Notes: a model not told the origin generated them from the sequence alone. DNA of 6,068 nucleotides from Accumulibacter sp. (GCA_031276375.1 JAISNE010000332.1:1-6068); one strand, 5' to 3'. Shown: positions 1 through 5,842, counted from the stretch's first letter. Numbers and translations: made by a program.

Positions 1-13
1 GCCGCGCAAGGCT

Positions 14-511
14 TCAGGGCAGGCCGGGCAAGGTCTTGGCGAGCACCTTGGCGGTCTGTTGGGCGCGAAAATCGCGCAGTTTGTCCGCCAGTTCGGCGTC
101 GCCCAGCGCGAGCATGGCGACCGAGAACAAGGCGGCGTTGATGGCGCCGGCCTCGCCGATGGCGAAGGTGGCGACGGGAACGCCGCCCGGCATCTGCACC
201 ATGGATAACAGCGAATCCAGTCCTTGCAGATGTTTGGACGGCATCGGCACGGCGAGCACCGGGAGTTCCGTTTTGGCCGCCAGGACGCCGGCCAGGTGGG
301 CCGCGCCGCCAGCGGCGCCGATCAGTATTCTGAGTCCGCGCTGCCGGGCCGTCGATGCATATTCCAGCGCCGCGTCGGGGGTGCGGTGCGCGGACAGTAT
401 CCTGGCTTCGTGGGACACGCCGAAATTTTTCAGCGTTTCGGCGCAGACGCGCAGCACGGGCCAGTCGCTGTCCGAGCCCATTACGATGCCGACGAGCGGT
501 TGATTCGACAT
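14..511 (-). CDS. purE: N5-carboxyaminoimidazole ribonucleotide mutase, class I PurE
   Basis: This cytoplasmic enzyme of de novo purine synthesis moves the carboxylate of N5-CAIR to carbon 4, giving CAIR. The 165-residue protein has the usual length for class I PurE. Family motifs are visible: GSDSDWPV near residues 12-19, SAHRTP at 40-45 with the likely catalytic His42, the glycine-rich GAAGGAAHLAG at 65-75, and QMPGGVPVATFAIG at 106-119. The start is supported by AAGGAG six bases upstream of the ATG. It lies 26 bp after folD on the same strand, so the two are probably one transcript. PurK, which makes N5-CAIR, commonly follows purE, but only 13 bases remain beyond the stop codon, so that cannot be checked. 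The gene looks intact. Confidence 0.97.
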   Translation of the reverse strand: MSNQPLVGIVMGSDSDWPVLRVCAETLKNFGVSHEARILSAHRTPDAALEYASTARQRGLRILIGAAGGAAHLAGVLAAKTELPVLAVPMPSKHLQGLDSLLSMVQMPGGVPVATFAIGEAGAINAALFSVAMLALGDAELADKLRDFRAQQTAKVLAKTLPGLP

Positions 512-537
512 GTCGATCTCCTTCTATCCGGAAAGAA

Positions 538-1392
538 TCAGGCGACGGCCGCGCGTTCGGCGCTTGCCAGCGTATTGGCCAGCAGCATGGCGATGGTCAT
601 CGGGCCGACGCCGCCGGGAACCGGGGTGATGTACGCGGCGACTTCGCTGGCCGAGGCGAAATCCACGTCGCCGCAAAGCTTTCCATCCGCGAGACGGTTT
701 ATGCCCACGTCGATGACCGCGGCGCCCGGCTTGATCATCTCGCCGGTAATCATCCTCGCCTTGCCGACGGCGGCGACCAGAATGTCGGCGCGGCGGCAGT
801 GCGCCGGCAGATCGCGCGTCCGCGAGTGGCATATCGTGACCGTGGCTCCGGCGTGCATCAGCAGCAGCGCCATCGGCTTGCCGACGATGTTCGAGCGGCC
901 GACGACGACGGCTTCCCGGCCTTCGATCGGGACGCCGGCGGCCGCGAGAAGTTTCATCACCCCGCAAGGCGTGCATGGAATGAAGCGGGGGCGGCCTTGC
1001 GTCAAGGCTCCGACGTTCTCGGCGCGAAAGCCGTCGACGTCCTTTTCCGGGCTGATCGCCGCCAGCACCGCGTCGGCGTCGAAGTGCCGGGGAAGCGGCA
1101 ACTGGACGAGGATGCCGTGGATTTCCGGAGCGGCGTTGAGCCGGGCAAGCCGGGCCAATACCGTGGACGCGTCGACATCGGCGGGGTAGACGTGCTGCTC
1201 CGAGTGAAAGCCCGCCTGCGCGCAGGCGTTGACTTTGTGCCGCACGTAGATTCGGGAGGCCGGGTCGTCGCCGACCAGGATCACCGCCAGCCCTGGCCGC
1301 GCGCCACGCGCAGCGAGTTCTTCCGCGCGCTGCTTGAAGCCGGCGCGAAGCTCCCGCGCCAGGGCGTTGCCGTCGAGAATTCGGGCACTCAT
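538..1392 (-). CDS. folD: Bifunctional methylene-THF dehydrogenase / methenyl-THF cyclohydrolase FolD
   Basis: FolD oxidises 5,10-methylene-THF with NADP+ and hydrolyses the product to 10-formyl-THF, the formyl donor for two purine steps and for initiator Met-tRNA. The 284 residues match the family length. Catalytic-domain residues appear where expected: Tyr49 and Lys53 in YVRHK, Gln97 in ILVQLPLP and Asp120 in [17 protein letters not shown] follows at 140-149. The nucleotide-binding domain has [11 protein letters not shown] at 163-173, and the C-terminal [10 protein letters not shown] motif is at 257-266. GGAG sits 7 bases before the ATG. purE follows after 26 bp, a sensible pairing because FolD supplies the one-carbon units for purine synthesis. 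A TATAAT promoter and a strong palindrome lie upstream in its leader. No truncation is seen. Confidence 0.97.
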   Translation of the reverse strand: MSARILDGNALARELRAGFKQRAEELAARGARPGLAVILVGDDPASRIYVRHKVNACAQAGFHSEQHVYPADVDASTVLARLARLNAAPEIHGILVQLPLPRHFDADAVLAAISPEKDVDGFRAENVGALTQGRPRFIPCTPCGVMKLLAAAGVPIEGREAVVVGRSNIVGKPMALLLMHAGATVTICHSRTRDLPAHCRRADILVAAVGKARMITGEMIKPGAAVIDVGINRLADGKLCGDVDFASASEVAAYITPVPGGVGPMTIAMLLANTLASAERAAVA

Positions 1393-1429
1393 GAAAAATC
1401 TCCAGGATGGCGTGGACGGATGAGCAAAT

Positions 1430-1466
1430 CGGAAAAAGGGAAACCCGATAGCCGGCTATCGGGTTT
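1430..1466 (-). terminator. Perfect 26-bp palindrome with T-rich tail ahead of folD (terminator or attenuator)
   Basis: Positions 1441-1466 form a perfect palindrome. One arm is AAACCCGATAGCC (13 bp) and its exact complement follows with no spacer. Read on the minus strand, the stem is followed by TTTCCCTTTTT, which fits an intrinsic terminator. On the plus strand the tail (TTTCTCCGC) is much poorer, so the minus direction is preferred. It lies 55 bp past the transporter stop codon and about 48 bp before the folD start, so it could simply end the transporter mRNA. However, a TATAAT promoter lies between the transporter and the hairpin, which places the hairpin inside a folD leader. Terminator function is inferred from sequence shape alone. 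Confidence 0.65.
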
Positions 1467-1499
1467 CTCCGCAAAATGAAGCCAAAAGCGATCGGCGGG

Positions 1500-1528
1500 A
1501 TTATACCCGGCGAATGCGCGTTTACGAC
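1500..1528 (-). promoter_or_regulatory. Probable sigma-70 promoter for folD-purE
   Basis: On the minus strand positions 1505-1500 read TATAAT, a perfect -10 hexamer, within GGGTATAATCCCGCC. The hexamer 17 bp upstream (GTCGTA, 1528-1523) is a poor -35 match and overlaps the stop codon of the transporter gene. Transcription would start near 1493, giving a folD leader of about 100 nt that contains the palindrome at 1441-1466. The -10 match is seen directly; activity is inferred. Confidence 0.5.
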
Positions 1529-2502
1529 GGGCGAGGCCCCTGTCCACCGGCTCCGGGCGCGTTCGCCCCGCGGCTGTCCGCTGGCCGGAACGGACGGCGG
1601 TTGCGCAGGCGGGTGACATAGACGCCGCCCAGCACGAGTGCCGCGCCGACGGTCTGCAATGCGCCGAAAGTCTCCCCGAGCAGAAAATACGCGGTGATGA
1701 CCGCAAACACGGGCGTCAGGTTATTGAACACCGACGCGCGCGCGGTGCCGATCGCGCCGGCGCCCCAAATCCACAGGAAATTGCCCAGGCACAGGCCGAA
1801 TACGCCGGAAAACGCGATGCTTCCCCACGCCTGGATCGGCAAGTCCGGCCACGCCACGGCGTACATCGCCGGCAAGGATACCGCCACCATCAGCGCGGTG
1901 GTGATGAGCATCAGGGACGCGGTGACTTGATAGGTGGAATAGCGGTCGAGCAGTTCCCTGGAAAACACCGTGTAATAGGCGTAGCCGCCCTGCGCTCCAA
2001 GCACCAGCAGCGCGCCGAGCAGGTGTTTGCCCGCCACGCTCAGTTCCCGGCCGGCGCCGAGCGCGATCAGAACGATTCCCGCGATCGAGCAGGCGATGCC
2101 GATCAGCACGGCGCGGTTGATCGTGTCGAAGCCGTAAAGCCGGTTGAGCAGCAAGACGAACAGCGGAAGCAGACAGCTCATGAACGCCGCGTTGCCCGAC
2201 GTGGTCCGGTCGATGCCTTCGGCATACAGAATCTGGAAAACGAAAAAGCCGAAAAGGCTGGCGCGCGCGAACAGCCAGAGATCCTTGCGCGTCGGCCGGC
2301 GATAGCGGCCCGACAGCCACAGCACGAGCACCGCGACGATACTGCCGACGAGCATGCGCGCCACGTTGTAGGGCAGCGGCGGCAGATATTGCAGCCCCAG
2401 CTTGATGACCGGCGGATTCATGCCCCACATCACGGTGACCAACAGCAGCATGCACTCGGCGAGAATGGTCTTCTTCCGTTCGTTCAAGACAGGCATGGAC
2501 AT
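1522..2502 (-). CDS. EamA/DMT-superfamily inner-membrane transporter
   Basis: The protein is a polytopic membrane protein of the drug/metabolite transporter superfamily, with two EamA-type halves at roughly residues 14-148 and 162-297 and about ten hydrophobic segments. Typical features are TTSGNAAFMSCLLPLFV near 100-116 in the first half and ASVFNNLTPVFAVITAYFLLGE near 256-277 in the second, each at the conserved helix preceding a cytoplasmic loop. Members export amino acids, metabolites or drugs; the substrate cannot be read from sequence. I start it at the ATG at 2502; a second ATG at 2496 is equally possible. Neither has a strong Shine-Dalgarno sequence (AGGGAA is about 12 bases away). 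The frame stays open upstream to 2739, but that part is hydrophilic and overlaps the preceding gene, so it is unlikely to be translated. The last 29 residues form an Arg/Gly/Pro-rich hydrophilic tail. It is 16 bp downstream of the small exported protein. Confidence 0.9.
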   Translation of the reverse strand: MSMPVLNERKKTILAECMLLLVTVMWGMNPPVIKLGLQYLPPLPYNVARMLVGSIVAVLVLWLSGRYRRPTRKDLWLFARASLFGFFVFQILYAEGIDRTTSGNAAFMSCLLPLFVLLLNRLYGFDTINRAVLIGIACSIAGIVLIALGAGRELSVAGKHLLGALLVLGAQGGYAYYTVFSRELLDRYSTYQVTASLMLITTALMVAVSLPAMYAVAWPDLPIQAWGSIAFSGVFGLCLGNFLWIWGAGAIGTARASVFNNLTPVFAVITAYFLLGETFGALQTVGAALVLGGVYVTRLRNRRPFRPADSRGANAPGAGGQGPRPS

Positions 2503-2513
2503 ATCCGGCGCCG

Positions 2514-2541
2514 GTTCCCTACTTCCTGTTCCTGGTTCGCG
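2514..2541. repeat. Short heptad repeat at the small-protein/transporter junction
   Basis: Four consecutive 7-mers read GTTCCCT, ACTTCCT, GTTCCTG and GTTCGCG. The first differs by one base from GATCCCT, the complement of half of the 14-bp repeat unit at 3234-3326 (AGGGATC). The repeat supplies the last codons and the TAG stop of the upstream small gene, and the spacer before the transporter start. It looks like a seed or decayed copy of the same low-complexity repeat family. Confidence 0.45.
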
Positions 2542-2749
2542 CATCGTCGTCCGCCCGGCGATCCCGGCGTTGACAACGCGGGTCGACATAGGCCGTTTCC
2601 AGCCGCGCCCATCCCGGCCCCGGCGACGTCTGCGCGCAGACCGTGTCCCCGCTGACGCTCCGCCATTTGTACCAGAGTGCGGGCTTGGCCCCAACCGGCG
2701 AAGCGAAGGCGAAGAACAAAACCGCGGCGATCGACACAAAAGCTTTCAT
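2519..2749 (-). CDS. Small exported protein of unknown function
   Basis: The predicted product has 76 residues and I do not recognise its family. The first 21 residues form a clear Sec signal peptide: a Lys at position 2, a hydrophobic core (VSIAAVLFFAFA) and a likely cut after PVGA at 21/22. The mature part begins KPALWYKWRS, has two cysteines (Cys38 and Cys59) that could pair in the periplasm, and a TSPGPGW motif at 41-47. The tail after residue 60 is rich in Arg and Asp, and its last codons and stop come from a short heptad repeat, so the tail is probably not conserved. The ATG at 2749 was chosen over an in-frame start at 2854 because it puts the signal peptide at the N-terminus; the Shine-Dalgarno match (GGACGG) is weak. 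The transporter gene begins 16 bp downstream, suggesting co-transcription. Confidence 0.65.
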   Translation of the reverse strand: MKAFVSIAAVLFFAFASPVGAKPALWYKWRSVSGDTVCAQTSPGPGWARLETAYVDPRCQRRDRRADDDARTRNRK

Positions 2750-2786
2750 GGAACCGTCCGTCGTATTCAAGGACAAGGAGGAAATG

Positions 2787-2846
2787 ATGCCGCGCCATCC
2801 AGCAGATCCGGATTTTGCGTTTGCATCCTTATGCAATCTTGTTTGA
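2787..2846 (+). CDS. Possible 19-codon ORF with strong Shine-Dalgarno
   Basis: AAGGAGGAA at 2775-2783 is followed by two in-frame ATGs (2784 and 2787). The second is five bases from AGGAGG and opens MPRHPADPDFAFASLCNLV, ending at TGA. The frame also extends upstream to 2643, but that part is antisense to the small exported gene and is not credible. No plus-strand gene follows; the next recognisable DNA is a transposase remnant on the other strand. It may be a tiny peptide, the 5' stub of a gene destroyed by the insertion, or chance. The start is only 37 bp from the divergent minus-strand start at 2749. Confidence 0.2.
   Translation: MPRHPADPDFAFASLCNLV
2821..2836. repeat. Small hairpin TTGCAT/ATGCAA
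   Basis: Perfect 6-bp arms with a 4-base loop (CCTT) fall near the end of the possible 19-codon ORF. On the plus strand it is followed by TCTTGTTT, too weak for a confident terminator call. Confidence 0.3.
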
Positions 2847-2872
2847 CGCTTCATTATTCTGACTGGCGATAC

Positions 2873-2885
2873 AGGCGTTACGCCT
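2873..2885. repeat. Small palindrome AGGCGT-T-ACGCCT
   Basis: Two perfect 6-bp arms flank a single T, downstream (minus-strand sense) of the transposase remnant. It could be part of an old insertion-sequence end or a REP-like unit. Function is unknown. Confidence 0.35.
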
Positions 2886-2954
2886 CATGCCCAGCGCGTG
2901 TCCGATTGCGCTGTGCCTCCGGACCGCAAACATAACGGATTCCAGGGTTGAGTG

Positions 2955-3232
2955 CATGTTGCATCCCGGACGATTCGATTCAGGCGAACGATTGATGCAT
3001 TGTGGGCGATCAGCGTACCACATGTTCATGGCGTCCATGGGGGTTTGGCTGCCCAAGGGCGGTCTGGGCGGGTGTCCGTTGTGGAGCAGGCCATGACGGA
3101 GCAGGGTTTGTTCAAGGTCTTCGCCGCTCATGAAACGATGGGTCTTCAGGATGTCCACGATTCCCGCGCCACCGCCAGCAGGTCATCGAGCGACAACAAA
3201 AAATGTCGGCGCAGATATAGGGCAATCGTATT
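2955..3232 (-). pseudogene. IS481-type transposase remnant with internal deletion
   Basis: Two pieces of a DDE transposase can be read in different frames. From about 3158 down to 2955 the translation is DILKTHRFMSGEDLEQTLLR, then HNGHPPRPPLGSQTPMDAMN, then MWYADRP and a closing RPGCN. This matches, from memory, the C-terminal end of IS481-family transposases (RFxSGEDLEQTLLRY...LYN...P..ALGSKTPMxAMxxWY...PGCD). Just upstream, 3229-3161 reads TIALYLRRHFLLSLDDLLAV, resembling the N-terminal helix-turn-helix part of the same proteins. The central catalytic domain is missing and the junction near 3160 shifts frame, so this is a dead deletion derivative. In-frame stops (3183-3185, 3146-3148) confirm it. 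It abuts the 14-bp tandem repeat at 3234. The family name is from memory; terminal inverted repeats were not identified. Confidence 0.65.
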
Positions 3233-3233
3233 T

Positions 3234-3326
3234 AGGGATCAGGTTTCAGGGATCAGGTTTCAGGGATCAGGTTTCAGGGCTCAGGTTTCAGGGATCAGGT
3301 TTCAGGGATCAGGTTTCAGGGATCAG
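3234..3326. repeat. 14-bp tandem repeat, six full copies plus a partial copy
   Basis: The unit is AGGGATCAGGTTTC. Copies begin at 3234, 3248, 3262, 3276, 3290 and 3304, and a 9-base partial copy occupies 3318-3326. All are identical except the fourth, which has AGGGCTC instead of AGGGATC. Each unit is two related heptads, AGGGATC and AGGTTTC, so the array has an underlying 7-base period. There are no unique spacers, so it is not a CRISPR array. Near-identity of the copies suggests recent slippage expansion. It immediately follows the transposase remnant. Confidence 0.95.
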
Positions 3327-3345
3327 AAAAAGCGACCGTCGCTTT
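3325..3345 (-). terminator. Terminator-like hairpin after the tandem repeat (minus strand)
   Basis: AAAGCGA (3329-3335) and TCGCTTT (3339-3345) form a perfect 7-bp stem with a 3-base loop. On the minus strand the stem runs into TTTTTC. It is well placed to stop minus-strand transcripts coming from the repeat region or the kinase gene. The stem is short, so the call is tentative. Confidence 0.35.
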
Positions 3346-3356
3346 GCTCCGCAAGG

Positions 3357-3571
3357 AACAGCCCCCTCTCCCGGCGCTTCGCGCCACCCTCTCCCCCCAA
3401 GGGGGCGAGGGGGAAAAGCAAGGGAACCGCCGTGCTCCGAAGGGGGCGAGGGTAACGAACGCGCCGCCGCCCAAAACGAGCCTCGGCGCTTGCCTGCTCT
3501 CCCTCGCCCGGCGGGGGAGAGTGCCACGGCAGGGGCGAGAGAGGGCGCACACCCTCCGGCGCGAAGCGCCG
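3357..3571. repeat. GC-rich inverted-repeat block (CCCTC/GAGGG family)
   Basis: This non-coding block is dense with inverted repeats. GGCGC-TTC-GCGCC at 3373-3385 has its exact reverse complement at 3558-3570. CCCTCTCCCCC (3387-3397) pairs with GGGGGCGAGGG (3401-3411) over an 11-bp stem with one mismatch and a CAA loop. The 13-mer AAGGGGGCGAGGG occurs at 3399-3411 and again at 3440-3452. CTCTCCC (3497-3503) pairs with GGGAGAG (3515-3521). Such blocks resemble dispersed intergenic repeats found in many proteobacterial genomes. Long overlapping ORFs appear here in several frames on both strands, as expected for GC-rich DNA lacking stops, and none looks like a protein family. Confidence 0.7.
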
Positions 3572-3590
3572 CCTGTTTTTCTTGGCTTTT
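3557..3590 (+). terminator. Terminator-like hairpin with T tracts (plus strand)
   Basis: CGGCGC (3557-3562) and GCGCCG (3566-3571) form a 6-bp GC stem with a GAA loop. It is followed by CCTGTTTTTCTTGGCTTTTTT, two T runs that fit an intrinsic terminator. No plus-strand gene precedes it, so it may be only a structural part of the repeat block. Confidence 0.4.
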
Positions 3591-3597
3591 TTGACGA

Positions 3598-3790
3598 CTC
3601 CGAAGGGAAACGCGACAGGGACGGGATAGTGACGCTGGTCGCCCACGGGGGGCCGCTCCCGCGAAAGACCGCGTAGGGGCAAGCCACCGTGCCTGCCCGC
3701 GCCCGCAACGAAACGCCCTTCCCAAACGCTCCATTACGACATCCGCTTATGCGATTGCCCTGACTTCCCAAGAGGCGGTCTGACGCACAA
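3598..3790. repeat. Remainder of intergenic repeat block, with hairpin at 3673-3698
   Basis: No gene is seen here. CTCCGAAGGG at 3598-3607 repeats the 10-mer at 3435-3444, linking this part to the block before it. GTAGGGGCAAGCCACC and GTGCCTGCCC at 3673-3698 form an imperfect hairpin of the GGGGCA/TGCCCC kind common in intergenic repeats. The DNA then becomes less GC-rich towards the AT-rich MITE that follows. Membership in a dispersed family is inferred and would need other copies in the genome. Confidence 0.45.
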
Positions 3791-3795
3791 TATCA

Positions 3796-3969
3796 TTATC
3801 CTAAATTCCTCAGTTCAATTACAGCGAAAGCGGTGGATACGTTGAGAAATCAGGGATTCAGGTAAAAAATCGGATTCACCCATCGGGCGAAAGCATGATG
3901 TTCTGCAACTTATTGTTTTTCCAGTACATTCGCTGTTTTCAGCACAGTCAACTGAGGAATTTAGGTTAT
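3796..3969. mobile_element. 166-bp MITE with perfect 16-bp inverted repeats and TTAT duplication
   Basis: CCTAAATTCCTCAGTT at 3800-3815 is matched by its exact reverse complement at 3950-3965. The four bases outside each end are TTAT (3796-3799 and 3966-3969), which reads as a target-site duplication. A second inverted pair lies inside: ACAGCGAA (3821-3828) and TTCGCTGT (3929-3936). The element is AT-rich against GC-rich surroundings and has no ORF of note, so it must be moved by a transposase supplied elsewhere. The CCTA... ends and short AT-rich duplication resemble IS1380-family elements (ISEcp1 begins CCTAGATTC, from memory), so a deleted IS1380-like parent is the best guess. Its right end stops 9 bp short of the kinase stop codon, so the kinase is not interrupted. 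Confidence 0.8.
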
Positions 3970-3978
3970 TGAAATTCT

Positions 3979-5757
3979 CTAATGATTGCGCGGTGTTTTC
4001 TCGGATTGCGGGCCGAAGGTTTCTTTCCGGGCCAGTTCAAAACAGACACGGCCCTCATCATTTTCGGCGAGGCGCAGCGAATAACCCCGCGCTTCGGCCT
4101 GGCTTGCCGCGTTCAGCAGGCCGATGCCGAAACCGCTTTCCGAAGCGACCGGCGCCCGGAACAGGCGGGCGGCCAAGGCGGCCTCCAGCGCGCTTCCGTT
4201 ATCGCGGACGCGCAGTCTGTTCGCGTCCCGCGCGAGCGAGACATCAATGCGCAGCGCGCTTTCGTTTTGCAGCTTGGTCAGGGCGTTGTGCAGCAGATTG
4301 TCCGCCACGCTGTCGAACAGCTCGGCGGGAAGCCGCGCGCCCGGATCGAAGCGCACCGGAACGTAATGAATCCGCGGGTGCGAAAAACGCTGCCGCAACC
4401 CCTCCCACCAGTCAGTCGCGGCGGCCTCGTCCTCCCGCGCGGACCGCTTTGCCGATTCCGGCGACGGCGGTTGCAGCTTCGCCAGCGTCTGGCGCAGGCG
4501 CAAGCCGATCTGCGGCAACTGGCGCCGGATCAGGCGCTGCAAGTTCTCGGTGTCGCCGGCATCCGAGGTTTCCACCAGATAACACAGGCCGTCGAGCGAC
4601 TGGAGCATGTTCTTGACCTCGTGCGTCACCCGCGCCCCGGTCTCATGCACCGCGCGCAGGTAGTTCATCCGTTGCAGCGCGGCGGCCCGCCGCTTGGCCA
4701 GGTAATACTCGCAAGCGACCCGGCTCAGGAGTTGCAGATGCCAGGCCAGAACGGGACTCAAGGCATGGCGCGTATAGACGGTCAGTCGTAGCGGCCGATA
4801 CAGGAATTCCCTGGCATGCGCCGATTGTTCCCCGAAGCATCCCGCGCCTGCGTCCGCCCCCGCCACGGGCGACCACCTTCCGCCGGATACCCAGGGCAGA
4901 TCGGAGAGCAAACGCTCACAGACATCTTGCATGAAGCGATCCGGATCGTCTTCCCGTTCGGCGCAATCCACCAGTTGTTGCAGCCAGACGTCGAACGGCA
5001 GGCCAACGGTCAACAAGTAACGTGAAAAAAAAGCCCCGACGCCGCCAAAGCCCGGCCGGGGATTCCACGCCCAGGCGACCACCAGCAGCAGCACCGCCAT
5101 CGAGATCACGGTGCGGAACAAGGCCTCGAAATACAGCCGCTTTCCCAGCAACATGAAAGCGAGGCAGCCAAGCACCAGCACGGACATCAGCAGAAAGATG
5201 AAAACACCGTAATGGAAATCGAAACGGCCCGACCGCGACGGTTCGGGTTCCCGCGGTTTGGGCATCAGGGCCATGCCCAGGAACAGCAAGGGCGCGCCCC
5301 GGACAAACGGCGCTTCCAGCGAAAGCCCCAGCAGCGCGGGATCGGGAACGATCTTCGGCACCAGCCAGATGAGCATGGCGCCCAGCAGATAGGCGAACGC
5401 CAGCAGGTAGAAAATCCGTGTCGGGCGATGGTTCGCCACGATCACCCGTCCGCCCAGCAGCGACGCGAGGACGATCACCCAGACGATCAGCAGCCACCAG
5501 CCGAACAGCCACGCGCCCATCGCCAAGGCCGCCAGGACCAGCGGCAGCTTGCCGTAATCGAGCTGGCGCCCGGTCTGGATGAAGGGCTGCCAGAGGATGA
5601 AAAGGCCGACGTCGACGAACCAGCATGTCAGCCCGATCGGCGACGTTCCGCCCACCATCAAGGTCAAATGCAGCACGGCGAGCAAGCCCAGCAACACCCA
5701 ACGCTGGCGTTCGCGCAGGAAATTGCCGAAGCACTCCAACGAACCGGTCAAGTTCAC
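3979..5757 (-). CDS. Membrane sensor histidine kinase
   Basis: The 592-residue protein has about seven hydrophobic segments in residues 20-231. A soluble region at about 255-355 could be a degenerate GAF-like sensor (weak). The phospho-acceptor site follows at 376-383 (RVTHEVKN, His379), then a dimerisation helix to about 428. The C-terminal HATPase domain has an N box near 481-495 (Asn487 and Asn491 in DNLLHNALTK), a D/G1 loop VRDNGSAL at 517-524 and the G2 loop SGFGIGL at 541-547. The G1 loop lacks the second glycine of DxGxG, but the rest looks competent. The GTG start is supported by GAGAGG about 6 bases upstream. Membership in the PilS or PrsK families was considered; there is no evident PAS domain, so I leave it unnamed. 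It is divergent from a sigma-54-driven pilin gene, making it a candidate regulator. No partner response regulator gene is present; repeat DNA follows the 3' end. Confidence 0.9.
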   Translation of the reverse strand: MNLTGSLECFGNFLRERQRWVLLGLLAVLHLTLMVGGTSPIGLTCWFVDVGLFILWQPFIQTGRQLDYGKLPLVLAALAMGAWLFGWWLLIVWVIVLASLLGGRVIVANHRPTRIFYLLAFAYLLGAMLIWLVPKIVPDPALLGLSLEAPFVRGAPLLFLGMALMPKPREPEPSRSGRFDFHYGVFIFLLMSVLVLGCLAFMLLGKRLYFEALFRTVISMAVLLLVVAWAWNPRPGFGGVGAFFSRYLLTVGLPFDVWLQQLVDCAEREDDPDRFMQDVCERLLSDLPWVSGGRWSPVAGADAGAGCFGEQSAHAREFLYRPLRLTVYTRHALSPVLAWHLQLLSRVACEYYLAKRRAAALQRMNYLRAVHETGARVTHEVKNMLQSLDGLCYLVETSDAGDTENLQRLIRRQLPQIGLRLRQTLAKLQPPSPESAKRSAREDEAAATDWWEGLRQRFSHPRIHYVPVRFDPGARLPAELFDSVADNLLHNALTKLQNESALRIDVSLARDANRLRVRDNGSALEAALAARLFRAPVASESGFGIGLLNAASQAEARGYSLRLAENDEGRVCFELARKETFGPQSEKTPRNH

Positions 5758-5786
5758 CCGGAACCTCTCAAAAGCGTCCGGAAATG

Positions 5787-5830
5787 GACATTTCGATCAA
5801 AGCCAGACGGATTCTCGACATTTCTGTCGA
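5787..5830. promoter_or_regulatory. Putative activator binding sites upstream of pilin (TGTC/GACA half-sites)
   Basis: TCGACA (5815-5820) and TGTCGA (5825-5830) form a perfect inverted repeat with a 4-base spacer, centred about 85 bp before the predicted pilin transcription start. The left half belongs to GACATTTC, repeated exactly 30 bp upstream at 5787-5794, about three helical turns away. This spacing suits an enhancer-binding activator of sigma-54. PilR sites at pilA are described as TGTC-containing repeats (from memory). The region also lies upstream of the divergent kinase, so binding could affect both genes. Confidence 0.5.
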
Positions 5831-5842
5831 AACCCCGTCACA

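Noticed and set aside
1..13. Start of purK after purE
   Set aside because: Only 13 bases remain past the purE stop codon and no ATG or ribosome site is visible in them.
224..1479. Long plus-strand ORFs opposite purE and folD
   Set aside because: They are antisense shadows of two clearly recognised genes in GC-rich DNA.
2503..2739. Longer N-terminus for the EamA transporter
   Set aside because: The extension is hydrophilic, overlaps the small exported gene in another frame, and the membrane domain starts normally right after the ATGs at 2502/2496.
2843..2873. Plus-strand promoter TTGACG...GATACA
   Set aside because: The spacing is about 19 bp, the -10 match is poor, and no plus-strand gene follows.
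3234..3326. CRISPR-like array
   Set aside because: The units are directly adjacent 14-mers with no unique spacers and no cas genes nearby.
3309..3771. Several overlapping ORFs of 110-151 codons on both strands
   Set aside because: They overlap each other in many frames, consist of low-complexity Arg/Pro/Gly-rich translations of repeats, and show no domain or convincing ribosome site.
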